Source: Acanthochlamys bracteata
Taxonomy: Eukaryota > Streptophyta > Magnoliopsida > Pandanales > Velloziaceae
Reading direction: 5' to 3'
Assembly (NCBI GenBank): GCA_019914995.1
Contig: CM034145.1
Span: forward strand, 372,001-436,000
DNA: 64,000 nt
Each line of letters starts with the position of its first letter. The stretch's first letter is position 1. Shown here one piece after another: positions 12,000-23,776 of this stretch. Made by a program: the position numbers and the translations under genes. The notes beneath the pieces are model-generated. The model saw nothing but the letters and a program-made list of their open reading frames with translations, ran no database searches and was not told where the DNA came from.

Positions 12000-13185
12000 T
12001 ATTTATAAATATATTTCAAAAAATTATTATATATATATATTCTTTATTTTTAAATTTTTATAAAAATCTTTTAAAGAAATATTTTTTTTAGTAATCTCAA
12101 ATGAACTTTTAATAATCTTAATTAGACAACTGAAAAACGGAGGTAATATCTATCGGCGCTGTTAAAACTTAGCCTATATTTTCTCTCTCCCTCGTAATTC
12201 GTTAATTGAATATTAATTATTTACATGCAGCATAATTATCTGTTTTAATTGTTATTTGTCTTCGGTTGTAAGCTATGTATATTGTTTTTTCTGGAGCATG
12301 TGTTGCTTTTTTTAATTTCAGCAATAATCTCAAAAGTTAAAAGCTATGATTAAAACTTAACCAAACATTTATTTTTGTTAACGTGTTGAAGATAATGTAA
12401 GAGCAAACTTAAAGCAATTCTTGATAGCCGAAAATAACTGCTTGGATCGGTAAATGTTATCGTTGGAGAATTACAATATAGAAAAAAAATTTAATTCAAT
12501 TTAAAATTTTAAGCCAACAGATTTTAAGAATCTCTAATAAAATGAACTCTTTTAATCTTGTTTTTACTTCATTAGGAATAACCTAAACTCGTCCGAAATT
12601 ATACCGCACAATTTTATCCCAAAAGGCTGAAAGAGGAGAGGGAAAAGAAACACCGAAAATAAAAAAAATATTCCAAACAAGATATAGCCGTTGAAAAAAG
12701 TGTGAAATTAATATAAATTCCCAAAATCACAAGTGTATAAATCAAGACATGAATCCCCATCAATTAAGTTGCTTTTTTGAATAAATTCTTTTCTTAAAGG
12801 CAACGGTTTGCTAACTTTCAATTGTACTCGAACAAGTAGTAGTGTGCATGGATCGAATTCTCATTCTCGAACAAAACAGGAGTTGGTTATGTTCTAATTG
12901 GACGGCAATGAGGGTTTCATAATGCGGCATAAGCATTGTCTTTATTATTCTTCGAAGAATTTGTTCTATTTATTCTTTATTATCTTTATTCCTATGTTTC
13001 AGAAAAGAATTCTGATCCTATTTTAAAAGAATCTGGACACTCAAAAAGAGCTTCTTTTTAAGATGCTGCTTTATTTACGCTACTCCAAACAAAGTGTAGT
13101 GCCTTTTTATTGTGCGTCCGTTGTTTCTCTTGTTCTTCACTTCATTCTTCCAGCTTAACTCCAACCAAGAACTCGTAGTGTGGTC
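12000..13185. other. NLR2 upstream region
   Basis: No gene was seen. It contains a diverged plus-strand copy of the dispersed repeat at about 12450-12590 ('aatttaaaattttaagccaa', then a 'cttgtttttacttcattagg' end). The last 150 bases before the start codon are pyrimidine-rich on the plus strand and probably hold the NLR2 promoter and leader. Confidence 0.45.
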
Positions 13186-16100
13186 ATGGATCTGCACACC
13201 ATATTGAACTTAACTCTAACATGTTTGTTACTTCCTGCTATCTTCAACTGGCTCCAACGACTACTTGTTTTTCTCTTCAATCCTGAAAGGGTAGGGAACA
13301 AGATTGCTCACTTCTGCAGATGCTTGGGGAATGCTGAAAGCAACGTCAAGGAGATGCAGGAAGAAATGCGGCAACTGGAGTTGGTTTCCAAAGATTTACC
13401 AAAGAGAAAGCTCTTAGCAGACTGGATTGAAAAGGTACCCAAAATTAAAAAAACCGAAGATACATATATCGATAAATCGAGAAAATTGAATTCTCTATTT
13501 CGGAGATACATACACCTCTTTTAATATGTTTTGTTGGTCTAATAGGTGGAATCGGTGAATGGAAAAGTCACCAGCATCTCAAATAAGTATGATAGGAGGT
13601 TGCGTGTTGTCGGCTTCCGGTTCGTGAGTTTCTGGACAATCTACAGAGCTAGCAAATTTGCCGAACACGTCAAGGACGAGATACGGAAACTTAAATCGGC
13701 CGTGCCACCACGGCCTGTTATTCCTGCAGTTCCGAAACGGGTGAGCGTCGAAGGCATGGATAATGATGTAACGGGAGATTCTATCATCTTGAAAGAAATG
13801 ATCGTTTCTTCTAAAGGCAAACTTGTCGGAATGAAGGAAAAGATGGACCAATTAATGGAACTGCTAACGAACGAAGAACCAAATCATATGATCATCTCAA
13901 TCAGAGGTCCAATGGGAGTGGGGAAGACTGCCCTTGTGTGCGAGTTAGACAGCACCGTTTTGGTAGAGCATTTTGATCACATTGCATCGGTCACGGTCCC
14001 TTTAGGAGGTAAAGCGGACGAAGTATTGAAAGTAATAGTTAAGCAAGTTTCAGGTAAAGATGACACAAGCAACAAGCCGGCAGCTCTGGTTCTCCGAAAT
14101 GTTCTTGGTCAAGGAAAGTACCTGATCATCCTAGACGAAGTAGAGGCGAAGGAAGACTTTGATCGTTTATGGCATTCGTTTCCTCGAGCTAATTCTGCGA
14201 GTAGAGTAATCATCACAACACGATCAGAGGAAGTGGCTCGCGCGGCACAACCAATGTGTCAGATCATGATAGAACCTCTAAAGGAGGATGATGCTAAGGA
14301 ACTCTTCTCGAGCAGGGTGCTTACTGGATCCGCAAATAAGCAAAATAAGTTTATTCAGTCTGAAACAGAAGATTCAGAAGAACAAGGCCCACCCTGTCCA
14401 TCTATACCTTCGGAACTACAAGATACAGCAGACAAGATTATCCAAATGTGTGGGAGAGTGCCGCTTGGTATCTTGTGCTTTGCTAACGCTTTCTCGCAGT
14501 TGAAAATGGAAAAGGAGGAATGGGAACGTTTCAACGATAACCTGCGGTGGAACTTCATGTACAACAAAAGTCTAAGCCCTCTAAAACACCTTGTGAATGT
14601 CAGCTTCAAAAAGCTCCCAGAGCATCTTAAGAGCAGCCTCCTGCTCAGTAGCATGTTTCCCGTGGACTATGTGTTCAAGAGAAAAGGATTTCTCAGGATG
14701 TTGGTAGCAGAGGGCTTCATCAACCAAGGAGGACATAGCACGCCGGAGGATGTGGCGGAACAATGCCTGAACAAACTTTTCAGGAGTAACATGTTTGAAG
14801 TTGTGGAGAGGAACGAGGCTGGCAGTGTTAAAGCTTTCAAGTTGAATACCTATATGCAGATTATAATTTCGGAGATTTCCAAAAGGGAATCCTTTGGCAT
14901 GTTTTTTGTTGATCTAAAGAACCTTCAGAATTGCAGTGAAGTTCATCACTTGTCGCTGCACGAGTGTAACAGGCAAGAAGTTTCTACCATCGAAGCGCCA
15001 CAGCTTCGGTCAGTCCTAGCAACAACCAGTTACATTTCGTTGAACTTCTTATTTTCGATTGTGCGCCACTCTAAAAATCTTACAGTCTTGCATTTGGAAG
15101 ATAGCAGAATTGACAAGTTGCCAGATGAAATCGGTCACCTTATCAACCTGCGTTACCTGAACCTCAGGCGCACGACAGTGGCTGAGCTCCCGAAAACTAT
15201 TGGTAATCTTATACATCTGCTGACACTTGATATTTACTCAACCAACATAGAAGAGCTGCCACCTGAACTCATCGAGCTAAAGAAGCTAAGGCAGTTCTTT
15301 GCGGGGAAGATAGACTATGCATCTCAAACCTTCATCGGCGTAAAGCCTCCAAAGGGCGTAACAGACATGACGGACTTGCGCACGATTTACGTATTGGAGG
15401 CGAGCGAGAAATTTCTTTCTCAACTGTGGAATCTGTTTAATCTGAGAAGCCTCGGGTTGATAAAAGTGGAAAAGATCCATTGTGAAGTTCTTTGTGCAGC
15501 ACTGAATAGACTGCGATCGCTTACCTCGCTTCGAATTGTAGCGAGTAATGAGAATGAGCGGCTGGACTTGACAGGCCTAGACGATGCAGTACTAAAGCGT
15601 CTACAAAAGTTCGAACTGCACGCAAGATTAACTGAAGCAGCAGCAAAATCATTCCTGAGGTGCTTGACAAAGAATTCGATGAACTTGAACTATTCGACCC
15701 TGAGATGGAACGAAGAAGCAGGGAAGTCTGGGACTAGGGGTCACCTGGAGAACTCGATAAACCTAAGCTATTTGTACTTGGGATGGACTGGACTGAGAGA
15801 GGGCCAGCTTCGGTTTCTCGGTAGGCTAAACAACTTGCGGACGCTCATTCTTAACAAGGCCTTCATAGGCGAGGAACTATTCTTCACTGCCAAATCATTT
15901 CCGCAACTCAAGTCTTTGTTCTTGGACAACATGCCTAATCTGAAAACAGTCATGTTCGACGAAATGTCTTCTCCAAAACTGGAACAACTTGCACTGTTGA
16001 ATTTGAAAAACGTTACAGAGGTACCCAGAGGCATTCACTTCCTTGAGTCCCTTAAGGTATTGCGCGTATCTGGTGTGCCCAACGAGTTCATGAAGAGTTT

Positions 16101-16218
16101 GGAAGAATGTAATAGCAGGTACAACCCTAAGTTTTCTATTGACGTAGTAGTGCCCACAGAAACTGAACCAGAATCAACTGTCCAGGAGAAAAAGCGTCCT
16201 TTCTCCTTTGTCAAGTAA
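13186..16218 (+). CDS. CC-NB-LRR immune receptor, RPM1-like NB-LRR with variant N-terminus (NLR2)
   Basis: Exons are 13186-13434 and 13546-16218 (donor AAG|gtaccc, acceptor aatag|GTGG, phase 0), giving 973 residues. The ATG at 13186 is the first in-frame ATG. Residues 5-32 are strongly hydrophobic (LTCLLLPAIFNWLQRLLVFLF). The coiled coil that follows has no EDVID motif, unlike its neighbour at 4552. The NB-ARC has P-loop GPMGVGKTA (204-212), kinase-2 YLIILDEV, RNBS-B SRVIITT, GRVPL in place of GLPL, and SSLLLSSMFP at RNBS-D. MHD is replaced by LNT (516-518). The LRRs align closely with the first NLR. The stop TAA at 16216-16218 again overlaps a GTAAGT donor. Splicing to 16313-16380 and 16581-16627 would replace the last Lys with a 34-residue tail holding a hydrophobic segment. 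Expression and the true 3' end are unknown. Confidence 0.88.
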
Positions 16219-17407
16219 GTAGATTTTGGCTTCTGTTTAGAAACTATACGTTACTTTTCTAGCTCTAGTACGTACTACAGCAACCATGGACTAACTATGT
16301 ATAATTCTCTAGAATCTCAACATTGATCAGCAAGAAATGCTTGATGCTGTTGGCGGTGGTATCACTGTGCTCACTTCTAGGTAATGTTATTAGTACTATA
16401 AAGGGTTTCCTTCACAAAAATAACCACCGTTCTGAAATTTTCATTTCAAACTCAGTGAAACTATGTTCATGGCAACTGCAGCGACATGTAGCTTTTGTAA
16501 ATTCTTTGCTGAGACTTTAGAGAAACATGAAATTTTATCAGAAGATGTTCTGATCAAAAACTTTGCTTCTGCATGTTCAGGTGCTTCAAGACGTGCTCGT
16601 CTGCAGTTAGGAAGAAGAATAATTTAGTTGGGGTGTACCGTTTACGGGCTATTAATGAAGGCATGCTATATATTTCTACTTGTTTGTTTTACGGCTTCAC
16701 GAATCTGTAACAAAGCGTTTATTATGTGTAGCTTTCAATTGATGAGATACTTGGATGTTTATCTGCTTATTATACGAAAATAAAACCTTACATTACTGTT
16801 GTCTATGATGTTAAGGGATGACTTGTATCAGTTTTTGGTAATCAAATTCTGCACATTATTCAACATTTGAAATTATCTCACGTTGTAAAGCTTATTATCG
16901 TTGTTGTTCCAATATTGATTTATCCTTAAAAAAGAAGAGCTTCTTAAGCTTTTTTAACTTAAGAATGAATGGTGAAATATTTTAATTTCTTTCCTAATGA
17001 AGAAGTTGACTTGGAGAAAAACAATATGAAAGTTCGCTTTTTAGTTGTTTGTAACGATTGTATAAGATAGTTTTGAGCTCTCCAATCAATTTAGTCGTTG
17101 TTGATTATTGTTGGCTTAACGACATCGACGAGAATTCTTAAGGAACCAATTTATGCTCAAAATGGTGCATCTCAGAAAATGATCAATAAATAAAGGTTAC
17201 ACTCAGAAAAGGATAAAAAGTCCCATGTTTAAAGTCTATGCATTCATTTAGATATACAACTATTCAAACAAACGTGACCTTATCTAAAAGAGCCCAACCT
17301 TAAGAGTAGTTGAATACAAACTCTTACAGTAGTACTCAGATTGTTATACACTTGTACTAAGGTTACATCGACAGCCTAAGTCTCAAGTCATTCAGTGGAA
17401 GTCATAT
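16219..17407. other. NLR2 3' region and MAP65 3' UTR
   Basis: It contains possible NLR2 3' exons (16313-16380 and from 16581), with the acceptors 'aattctctag' and 'gcatgttcag' and donor TAG|GTAATG. From about 17200 to 17407 it probably holds the 3' UTR of the convergent MAP65 gene. The short frame at 16323-16520 is part of the candidate exon, not a separate gene. Confidence 0.45.
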
Positions 17408-20400
17408 TCATGGAGAAGAAGGAATTGGGTCAGTACTGGAAACATGAGAGGCGGCGTCCTCTTTCGAGATAGCAACATAGTTTATTGGAGCTGCAAGCCG
17501 TGCACTCTCTCTCCTTCCGTCTTTCATTGAAGACCTTGAACTGTTGCTGTGATGGGTGTTGAGGGACAATCTTCGACTTGGGGTACCATTTGAAGAATTA
17601 CCGTTTGCACGAGGGGCGACCACTTTCTTTGGACCAACAGGCCGACTTGGGCTTGGCTTGGATCCAAAGATTGTCTCCTGCTCTGTTGTGATTTGCTCAT
17701 GAAACTTCTTCTGATCCTGAAACATGCATTTGTATTACTTAAGGTTTTCCATGCTGATATGGACCACAATCAGGTGATGATAAGAAAAGTAAACATGATC
17801 ATTATGAAATCATCATCTACTCTAAGCAGTCGTGTTCTATCCATCTCAGGATATACCCTCTGTCTTCTCTTTTCTTCTTCTCTTTCTTGCCTGAGCATTG
17901 CGTACTCATCGAGCATTGCGAGCAGCGGAACACCATCATACACAAAAGACATGCCATGATCAGCCTCCCAAGCCCGGGTCTTGTTAACCAATGTATCGAC
18001 ATGTGCTGCGACAAATTAAGTAGCACATAGATCAGGCATAAAGGAAGCCCATATGTTGATAAATATTAACAAAAACATTGACATTCGCAGGATGCACTAT
18101 AGTATTAAACAGTGGAATAACAACAATGGCGGTGTAGTGAAATATTGCTATCTTACACCCAAGAGGTAAGATAAGATTATTCTCAAGAAAACCTTAGAGT
18201 ATTAATTACTACAAAAGGGCCAAATGAGTAGATGGACTTACCGGGAATCTTATTAACCAAAATACGAGCTTTCTCTGCACGCTTAAGGTTTAAATGAGCT
18301 CCCCTGCTTGAGTTGTATCTATTTTCATCCTGAATAACAAAAGCTCCAATAAGAACACACTTTCTACTCAATCGTACACCCAGTAAATTAGGAGGAACAA
18401 GTTGAGAACACCACAACCAAGCACACACTGCTGTTCCAGTTCTAGCATATTTGGAAGCATCACTAAGAAAAACCAAAGATGCTGAAACAAAGGTTATTAC
18501 CCTATTATAATCCTCGAGCCAGCTCTCTTCTTCGCATGCTGACATCCATTTATCAACCTTTTCCAATATTTCTTTTCTGCTAAGGGCTTCATCCTTGGCT
18601 TTTGAGATCTGATTGTCCATGTCAGCTAGCAACTCAGAAGGTTCAACGTTCCCTGTGTCAATGAGTGCCATTATCTTATCTTGTGCAGCTACTGTATCTA
18701 TCTCTATATGAGCATGCGCATAGATGTCCTCAAGTTCTGCTTGTTTCTTGAAAGCTATTTCCTTCATCTTGCTGAATTTCAGTAGATCGAGTCTCTCAAC
18801 TTCAACTTCGGCCTAAATTACAAAGGTTAGACATAAGGAACATGAATCAAACATCTAGAGGGACCACAAGGCGATATAATGCTAACCTGCTCAATCAGGT
18901 CAAGGGTTAGGGCTCCAGGTACAGTGACATCATTGACTGAAGAAGATATGTTACATGTCACATGGTCAAACTGCCTTCTTTCCTCAATAGGAGTATCCAT
19001 CAAATTCCACAGATCAGTAAGCTGAATTGCTAGCTCTTGGAGCTGAAACAATAAGGCAAGGGATTAGATATCTCTACCATACAGATGCATTCGATAATAA
19101 CTCTAAGCAGGACATATCTAATGCGTCGGAAAATAGATTTCTTCCAACTAATTACAAAAAATTCCGTGGAAACTAGGCTATTTACATGTTAAAATCATGC
19201 AAGACATCTCCAAATAAAAAAAACAGCTATATATAAAAAAGTATTTTTTAACCTTTTGATTAATAAGTAAATAAAATAAAAAACCTTTTGCAGCCTTGTC
19301 CTTTTCTCCTCTTCAAGTGCTACTACAGCTTTAGCAAGCTTGGCCAATGTATCATTGCTAATGCTCTTAGATTGTACACCAACTGAATCATTTAGACTAG
19401 GATGGACTTCAGTAATGGTGCTGAAGAAGTCAATCCCCAGGACAGCACAAAGATCATGAACTGTGCTTACAAACTCAAGAACCCTGTGTAACCTGTCACT
19501 CTGTGGGAATAAAAAAAAGAAGATAAAGCACTGTCGAAGTAAACAAAAGAATCTGAGCTTCAGCATGTAAATGTACCTTTTCTTTCTGAAGCTCCTGAAG
19601 CTGATACTGAAACTCTTCTAATTTCGTTAGGGAAAGATCTTCCTCATCAACAGCCGGTGGTGCCATCTCTTCACCCAGTTTTAGTGCCCCAGAAATTTCA
19701 CCAGTTATTTTCTTAATTTGAGATTGTACATCAGAAAATTCCCTAATCCTTTCCTCTCTCTGCTTGCACAACTGTTCTAACGCTGGTGCTATAGCGGCAA
19801 GCTGCTCCTTGATGGTGTCAGATGACTTGTCAGGCTGTCTCACAAACAAAGAGCTAACTCAGTGAAAGATGATTAATACGAGATGTCCGTATTAAAGAGA
19901 AAACTCTATGTTACCCATCCTCGACTCCTAAAGTATTAACCTTTCATGGTTCAAGTCTGTAAATAGCAGGCAATCAACTAGCATAAATTTATGGAGGAAT
20001 AATAGCCATTAAATGACAGGGTTTATCCTCTTCTAGGAGATAATCCTTATGAATGATAATCAGACTGTATGTTACTGTCCTATGAAACATACAACCATGA
20101 AAGGCTGGAGTATATGTTCTTTCTAAACAATATATCCAAAGAACGCAAAGGACATTTAACAGATCATATGGCATCAAAGGACCTACAAAAAGAAAGCAAC
20201 CACACAAAGCATAAGGGTAACAAGTAACTGAGAAATAATATCCATATAACATATTAACAAGTCTAGGTCCTATAAGCTTTAACACACTCTAATATAGGCC
20301 AGAGAGCTATCTGTTTCGGTCAGTACAAATGTGACTGATGTGATATATAAGTTAACAATTCACCAAGTTTGAATAAACAGGGAGTACTCATATTATTGGT

Positions 20401-20832
20401 AAGATTAATTATAAAGTACTATGCGTTACTATGATTTGACATAATAACTTAAGGAACTCACAATGCCAACAAGGGTAATTTGTCCAAGAGAAGAAAGAAG
20501 TCGTGCAAGCTCTGCCTTTGAATCAGCCAAAGACTGGAGAAGCAGTGCCCTTCCTTTCGAAGCCTGATCAACTTTCCTTCTGTAAACATCTAGGCAGTCC
20601 TGTTCCAGTTGAAGTAGCATCTTGTCACGGTCCGCATCGCTCTCGCCAACTTCATCCCATATTAGCTGAAACAAAATGTCATTTGCATCAATCTACAAGT
20701 ACTCTCCTTTGCATGCTTATAGAGAGGTTAAGAACACAATCAAAATGGTAAGTAGATGACCTGCAATTGCTGCAGCAATGAGCTGCATGTTGTTTGACCT
20801 AACAATGGATTCTCAGTTCCTGTATTTGCCAT
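17408..20832 (-). CDS. MAP65-1: 65-kDa microtubule-associated protein, MAP65-1 type
   Basis: Nine coding exons, in transcript order: 20832-20761, 20665-20462, 19834-19577, 19500-19285, 19042-18887, 18812-18501, 18329-18242, 18005-17857, 17716-17408. All junctions are GT-AG and frames join, giving 587 residues, the usual length for MAP65-1. MAP65/PRC1/Ase1 proteins dimerise through a long coiled coil and cross-link antiparallel microtubules in the cortical array and phragmoplast. The N-terminus is MANTGTENPLLGQTTC and IWDEVGESD follows. The most conserved microtubule-binding part is encoded by exons 6-8 ([66 protein letters not shown]). The C-terminal tail (about 486-587) is rich in Ser, Pro and basic residues (SRPVGPKK, SRRLSLN, INYVAISKEDA) and is the usual phospho-regulated region. 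It looks fully intact. Confidence 0.96.
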
Positions 20833-22220
20833 TTATCACTTCAGAAAACCTGCATACAGCAGAATAGTTTAGTATGCACTTCAAAGGTAGTTTCAACTTT
20901 GAGGAGACTACCGCTGACCTATAGCTTTTCTTTAGGCAACAACACAATGTTGTACCAACTAGATCAAGAAATTTTTGAAGTGCTTCAACCAATCCGATTG
21001 ACAGCCAAAACACACTGCTGCAACAAACCAAAAAGGTCAAATTAAACTATGTTCCAATGGAAAGCACCAAGAACAGCTGCATAGGTTTAACGTTCGGTAC
21101 AATTTCATAAACAGGAGTAGTAATTACAATAATTCTGGCAGAATCATCAAAAGACAGCAGCTAATTTCTGAAAGAACCCAACTTACAACAAGCAAAGTAT
21201 GACATCAATAACAACAAAGCTTCATCATACAAGAGGGCATCAATAAAAAAGGATTGCCTTGTCACACGCTTGCACACTCAAACAAACAGATGCAAGCAGC
21301 TGCACACAAGTACACAAAGGAAATAGTTGCTTGTAAATAATAGGATGTCAAATGCCGCTCCCCTTAACAGAATACACAACTAGCCAAGCATGTATACTCA
21401 CATACTCACATAGACACGCAAACATCTGCAACATAAGCTCCAAGAAACAATCATGCAGAAGCTAATAACAGAGTTCTCCTGTAAGATCAAACCATTATTA
21501 ATCTCAATTCTAAAAGGACACACCTCCACCAAAATCAAGCTCTAGGAAAAAGTTAGTAACCAACAAAGATCAAGCCTCCTCAAAGTCCATGTTGTAAACA
21601 TTAATCTAGAAAGGCCGAAGAAAGAAACCCTTGCAAAGCTCATACTTTTCCAAGGCATCATCTCATCTTCCAAGCAACAAAGGAACACATAGCAAAGATT
21701 TGCCTTAAAATGTAGGACCCAATTTATATGCATCAAGAAACACCGGGATAGTCAAGAATTGGCGAGTAGGAAGTTAATTGGAAAAACAGAGAACCAAAAT
21801 GAGCAAAAAAATGCGTTACCTTGCGACTTAAAAAAAACCATTTCACTCAAAAGAACCGATCTTTCTCCAAAACCCAGAAAATCTCACCTTAAAACAGCCA
21901 CATTATCACAAACCAAGATAATCCTAAAAAGCCTCGATCTAAAACTAAACAAAGACATTCCTACAACTCCGAAAATCAAACCACCCCGATCTACACCAAC
22001 TCAAAACCATTTCAAGAGAAAACAACCAAGGTTTGGTGATTTATAGTAAATCAGATATTGCAAAGCTGAAAATTGGATGTAAATTTGTTACCTTTGGACT
22101 TTGATTTCTTGAAGTTAAAATCGAGATCTGGGCAAATTTCTTTCTTTCTCCCTCTCTCACTCTCTCTCTATATTTGAGTTTGGGAGAGTGAAGAAGTGAA
22201 GCAGTGAATAGTTGCTATTG
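20833..22220 (-). other. MAP65 5' UTR exon and leader intron(s)
   Basis: A likely first non-coding exon lies at about 22200-22092 on the minus strand, ending CCAAAG|GTAACA. It carries a (GA)n-rich leader (CT-rich on plus at about 22139-22172). A further acceptor is possible at 'ttgttgcag' (about 21017). The 95-codon frame at 21759-22046 on the plus strand lies in this intron and shows no family features. Confidence 0.5.
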
Positions 22221-23776
22221 TTTGTGCATGATTTTCTCGGACAAGGAGCAGCGGAAAACGAGCAAAAAGTTTAATTTCTAAGATTAGTGAATTCGTCCTG
22301 CAAATTTAAATATTTAACAATAATAGTAATTATTATATACAAAGCAGTATTACTATTTTACAAAAAATCTTAATTTTATGAATAAAATTTTAATTCAAAT
22401 AATTTTATGAATAAAACACATGAGAATTATGCTCTTAATTGTATCCAAAGATTTCAGTATTCTATTTAGATGCTGAAGAGTAAATATTTTTTCATATACT
22501 TCGAGCAAAAGTTTTATTAATAGAATTTTAGCCAAAATTGTTATATAATAGTTATAGTTGAACAATAATAAATTCTTTTGAAAAAATAATCTTTTGATCT
22601 ATAATTTAAAAAGTAATATATAAGCAAATTATAATAATCTTCCCGCCGTCCAAATTAGTTAGTTTGACCGAAATATCATTACTTTAGACTACACAAACAA
22701 ATATTTGTGGTCTTTAACTGAAAATCTCATAACTGCATTACTTAGTACTTGATTTTAAATAACACTTAATGGACTGATAATGCAAAACGTTGGTGCGTAG
22801 ATCACGAGCTCTAGTTCCTTGCCCGTCAGGCATTCTGTCGTGTTGCGACCCACGGTGCAGTCGTTTTCCTTTTCTTTTTATTTAACATTGCACATGGCTT
22901 CATGGGCCATCACGTTATGTAACAACCCAGACTATCCACGTAACATAGTGTTTTTTTTGTGGTACATTGCAATTTTACTCTAGTGGTAGTTGGGCCTTTA
23001 TTGGGCTCTCGATTCGACTGTCTTTCCATTTGCATAGATATTCAACAGCAGAGACACTTAACCGGGTCGTTTGAAAATAAATTTTTATAAAATAAAACTA
23101 TTTAAAAAAATTATTTTTAATTTTAAAAAACTAATAAAAATAAATAATGATTTTATAATATAAAATTTTGTATATCTTTAAAAACATATTAAAAAAATAA
23201 AAAAGTGAAAAACAATCCATAAACAATGCCAAACAACCCCAACATTTGACGAGTAACTTGTGCAAGGTAGCAAGTTCTACACCAAAAGAAACCAAACAAC
23301 TGAATGGCAGGCTATTCAAGCATGGGAAATTTTTTTACAAAAGGCGTTAATGGAAAATGCGGCACTAGCGCATTTCATCAACATTGATGGTATACCAAAT
23401 CGAAAACAGAAACAAGCCTAAGTTCAACCAGAGAGGCAACCAGCTTTGAGGTGGGCGAAAAACATGCCATATTTCTCAGTAACGGTGTCTGACGTGGAAG
23501 ACTAATCTTTCTAACTGAAACAAAGTAGTTACATCAATTCAGCTACTAACAAATGTCTGAACGTTTAACTACTAGACGTACAGGATAGACAGATTCGCCG
23601 AAGATCACAAAATCTACAGATAATTAGCTTAATAAGTGGGCATGCAACAAATAGTCTGAACCAATGCATGATATAAAAAAGGGAGAATACCTCTACTTTC
23701 GTATGCCTTGAGCAAAAATGTCTGCAGATACAGTTGTGAAATTAAGTTATTATCTAGAACAATACTGCACGCATCA
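22220..23776. other. Intergenic region between MAP65 and PHD-protein genes
   Basis: It holds AT-rich spacer, an AT-rich palindromic MITE-like element at about 23064-23242 (ends 'gggtcgtttga' and 'atgccaaacaacccc'), and probably the 3' UTR of the PHD-protein gene from about 23340 to 23776. No gene was seen. Confidence 0.5.

Larger units (their letters stand above)
10480..12000. repeat. Second copy of the duplicated peptide/spacer segment
   Basis: Collinear with about 1190-2970: the same order of 3' flank, small peptide gene, MKELAERFGGDW leader, 'aagaacattt(t)agtttgcttcctctattattta' and the internal tandem repeat ending 'tcacgagctttcattat'. It shows that peptide gene and NLR were duplicated together. 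Internal differences include one fewer leader copy and a longer (AAT)n tract. Confidence 0.75.

Noticed and set aside
13180-13524. GTG start at 13180 and an unspliced first exon for the second NLR
   Set aside because: An ATG six bases later is the normal start, and good splice sites at 13435 and 13545 join the coiled coil to the NB-ARC in frame.
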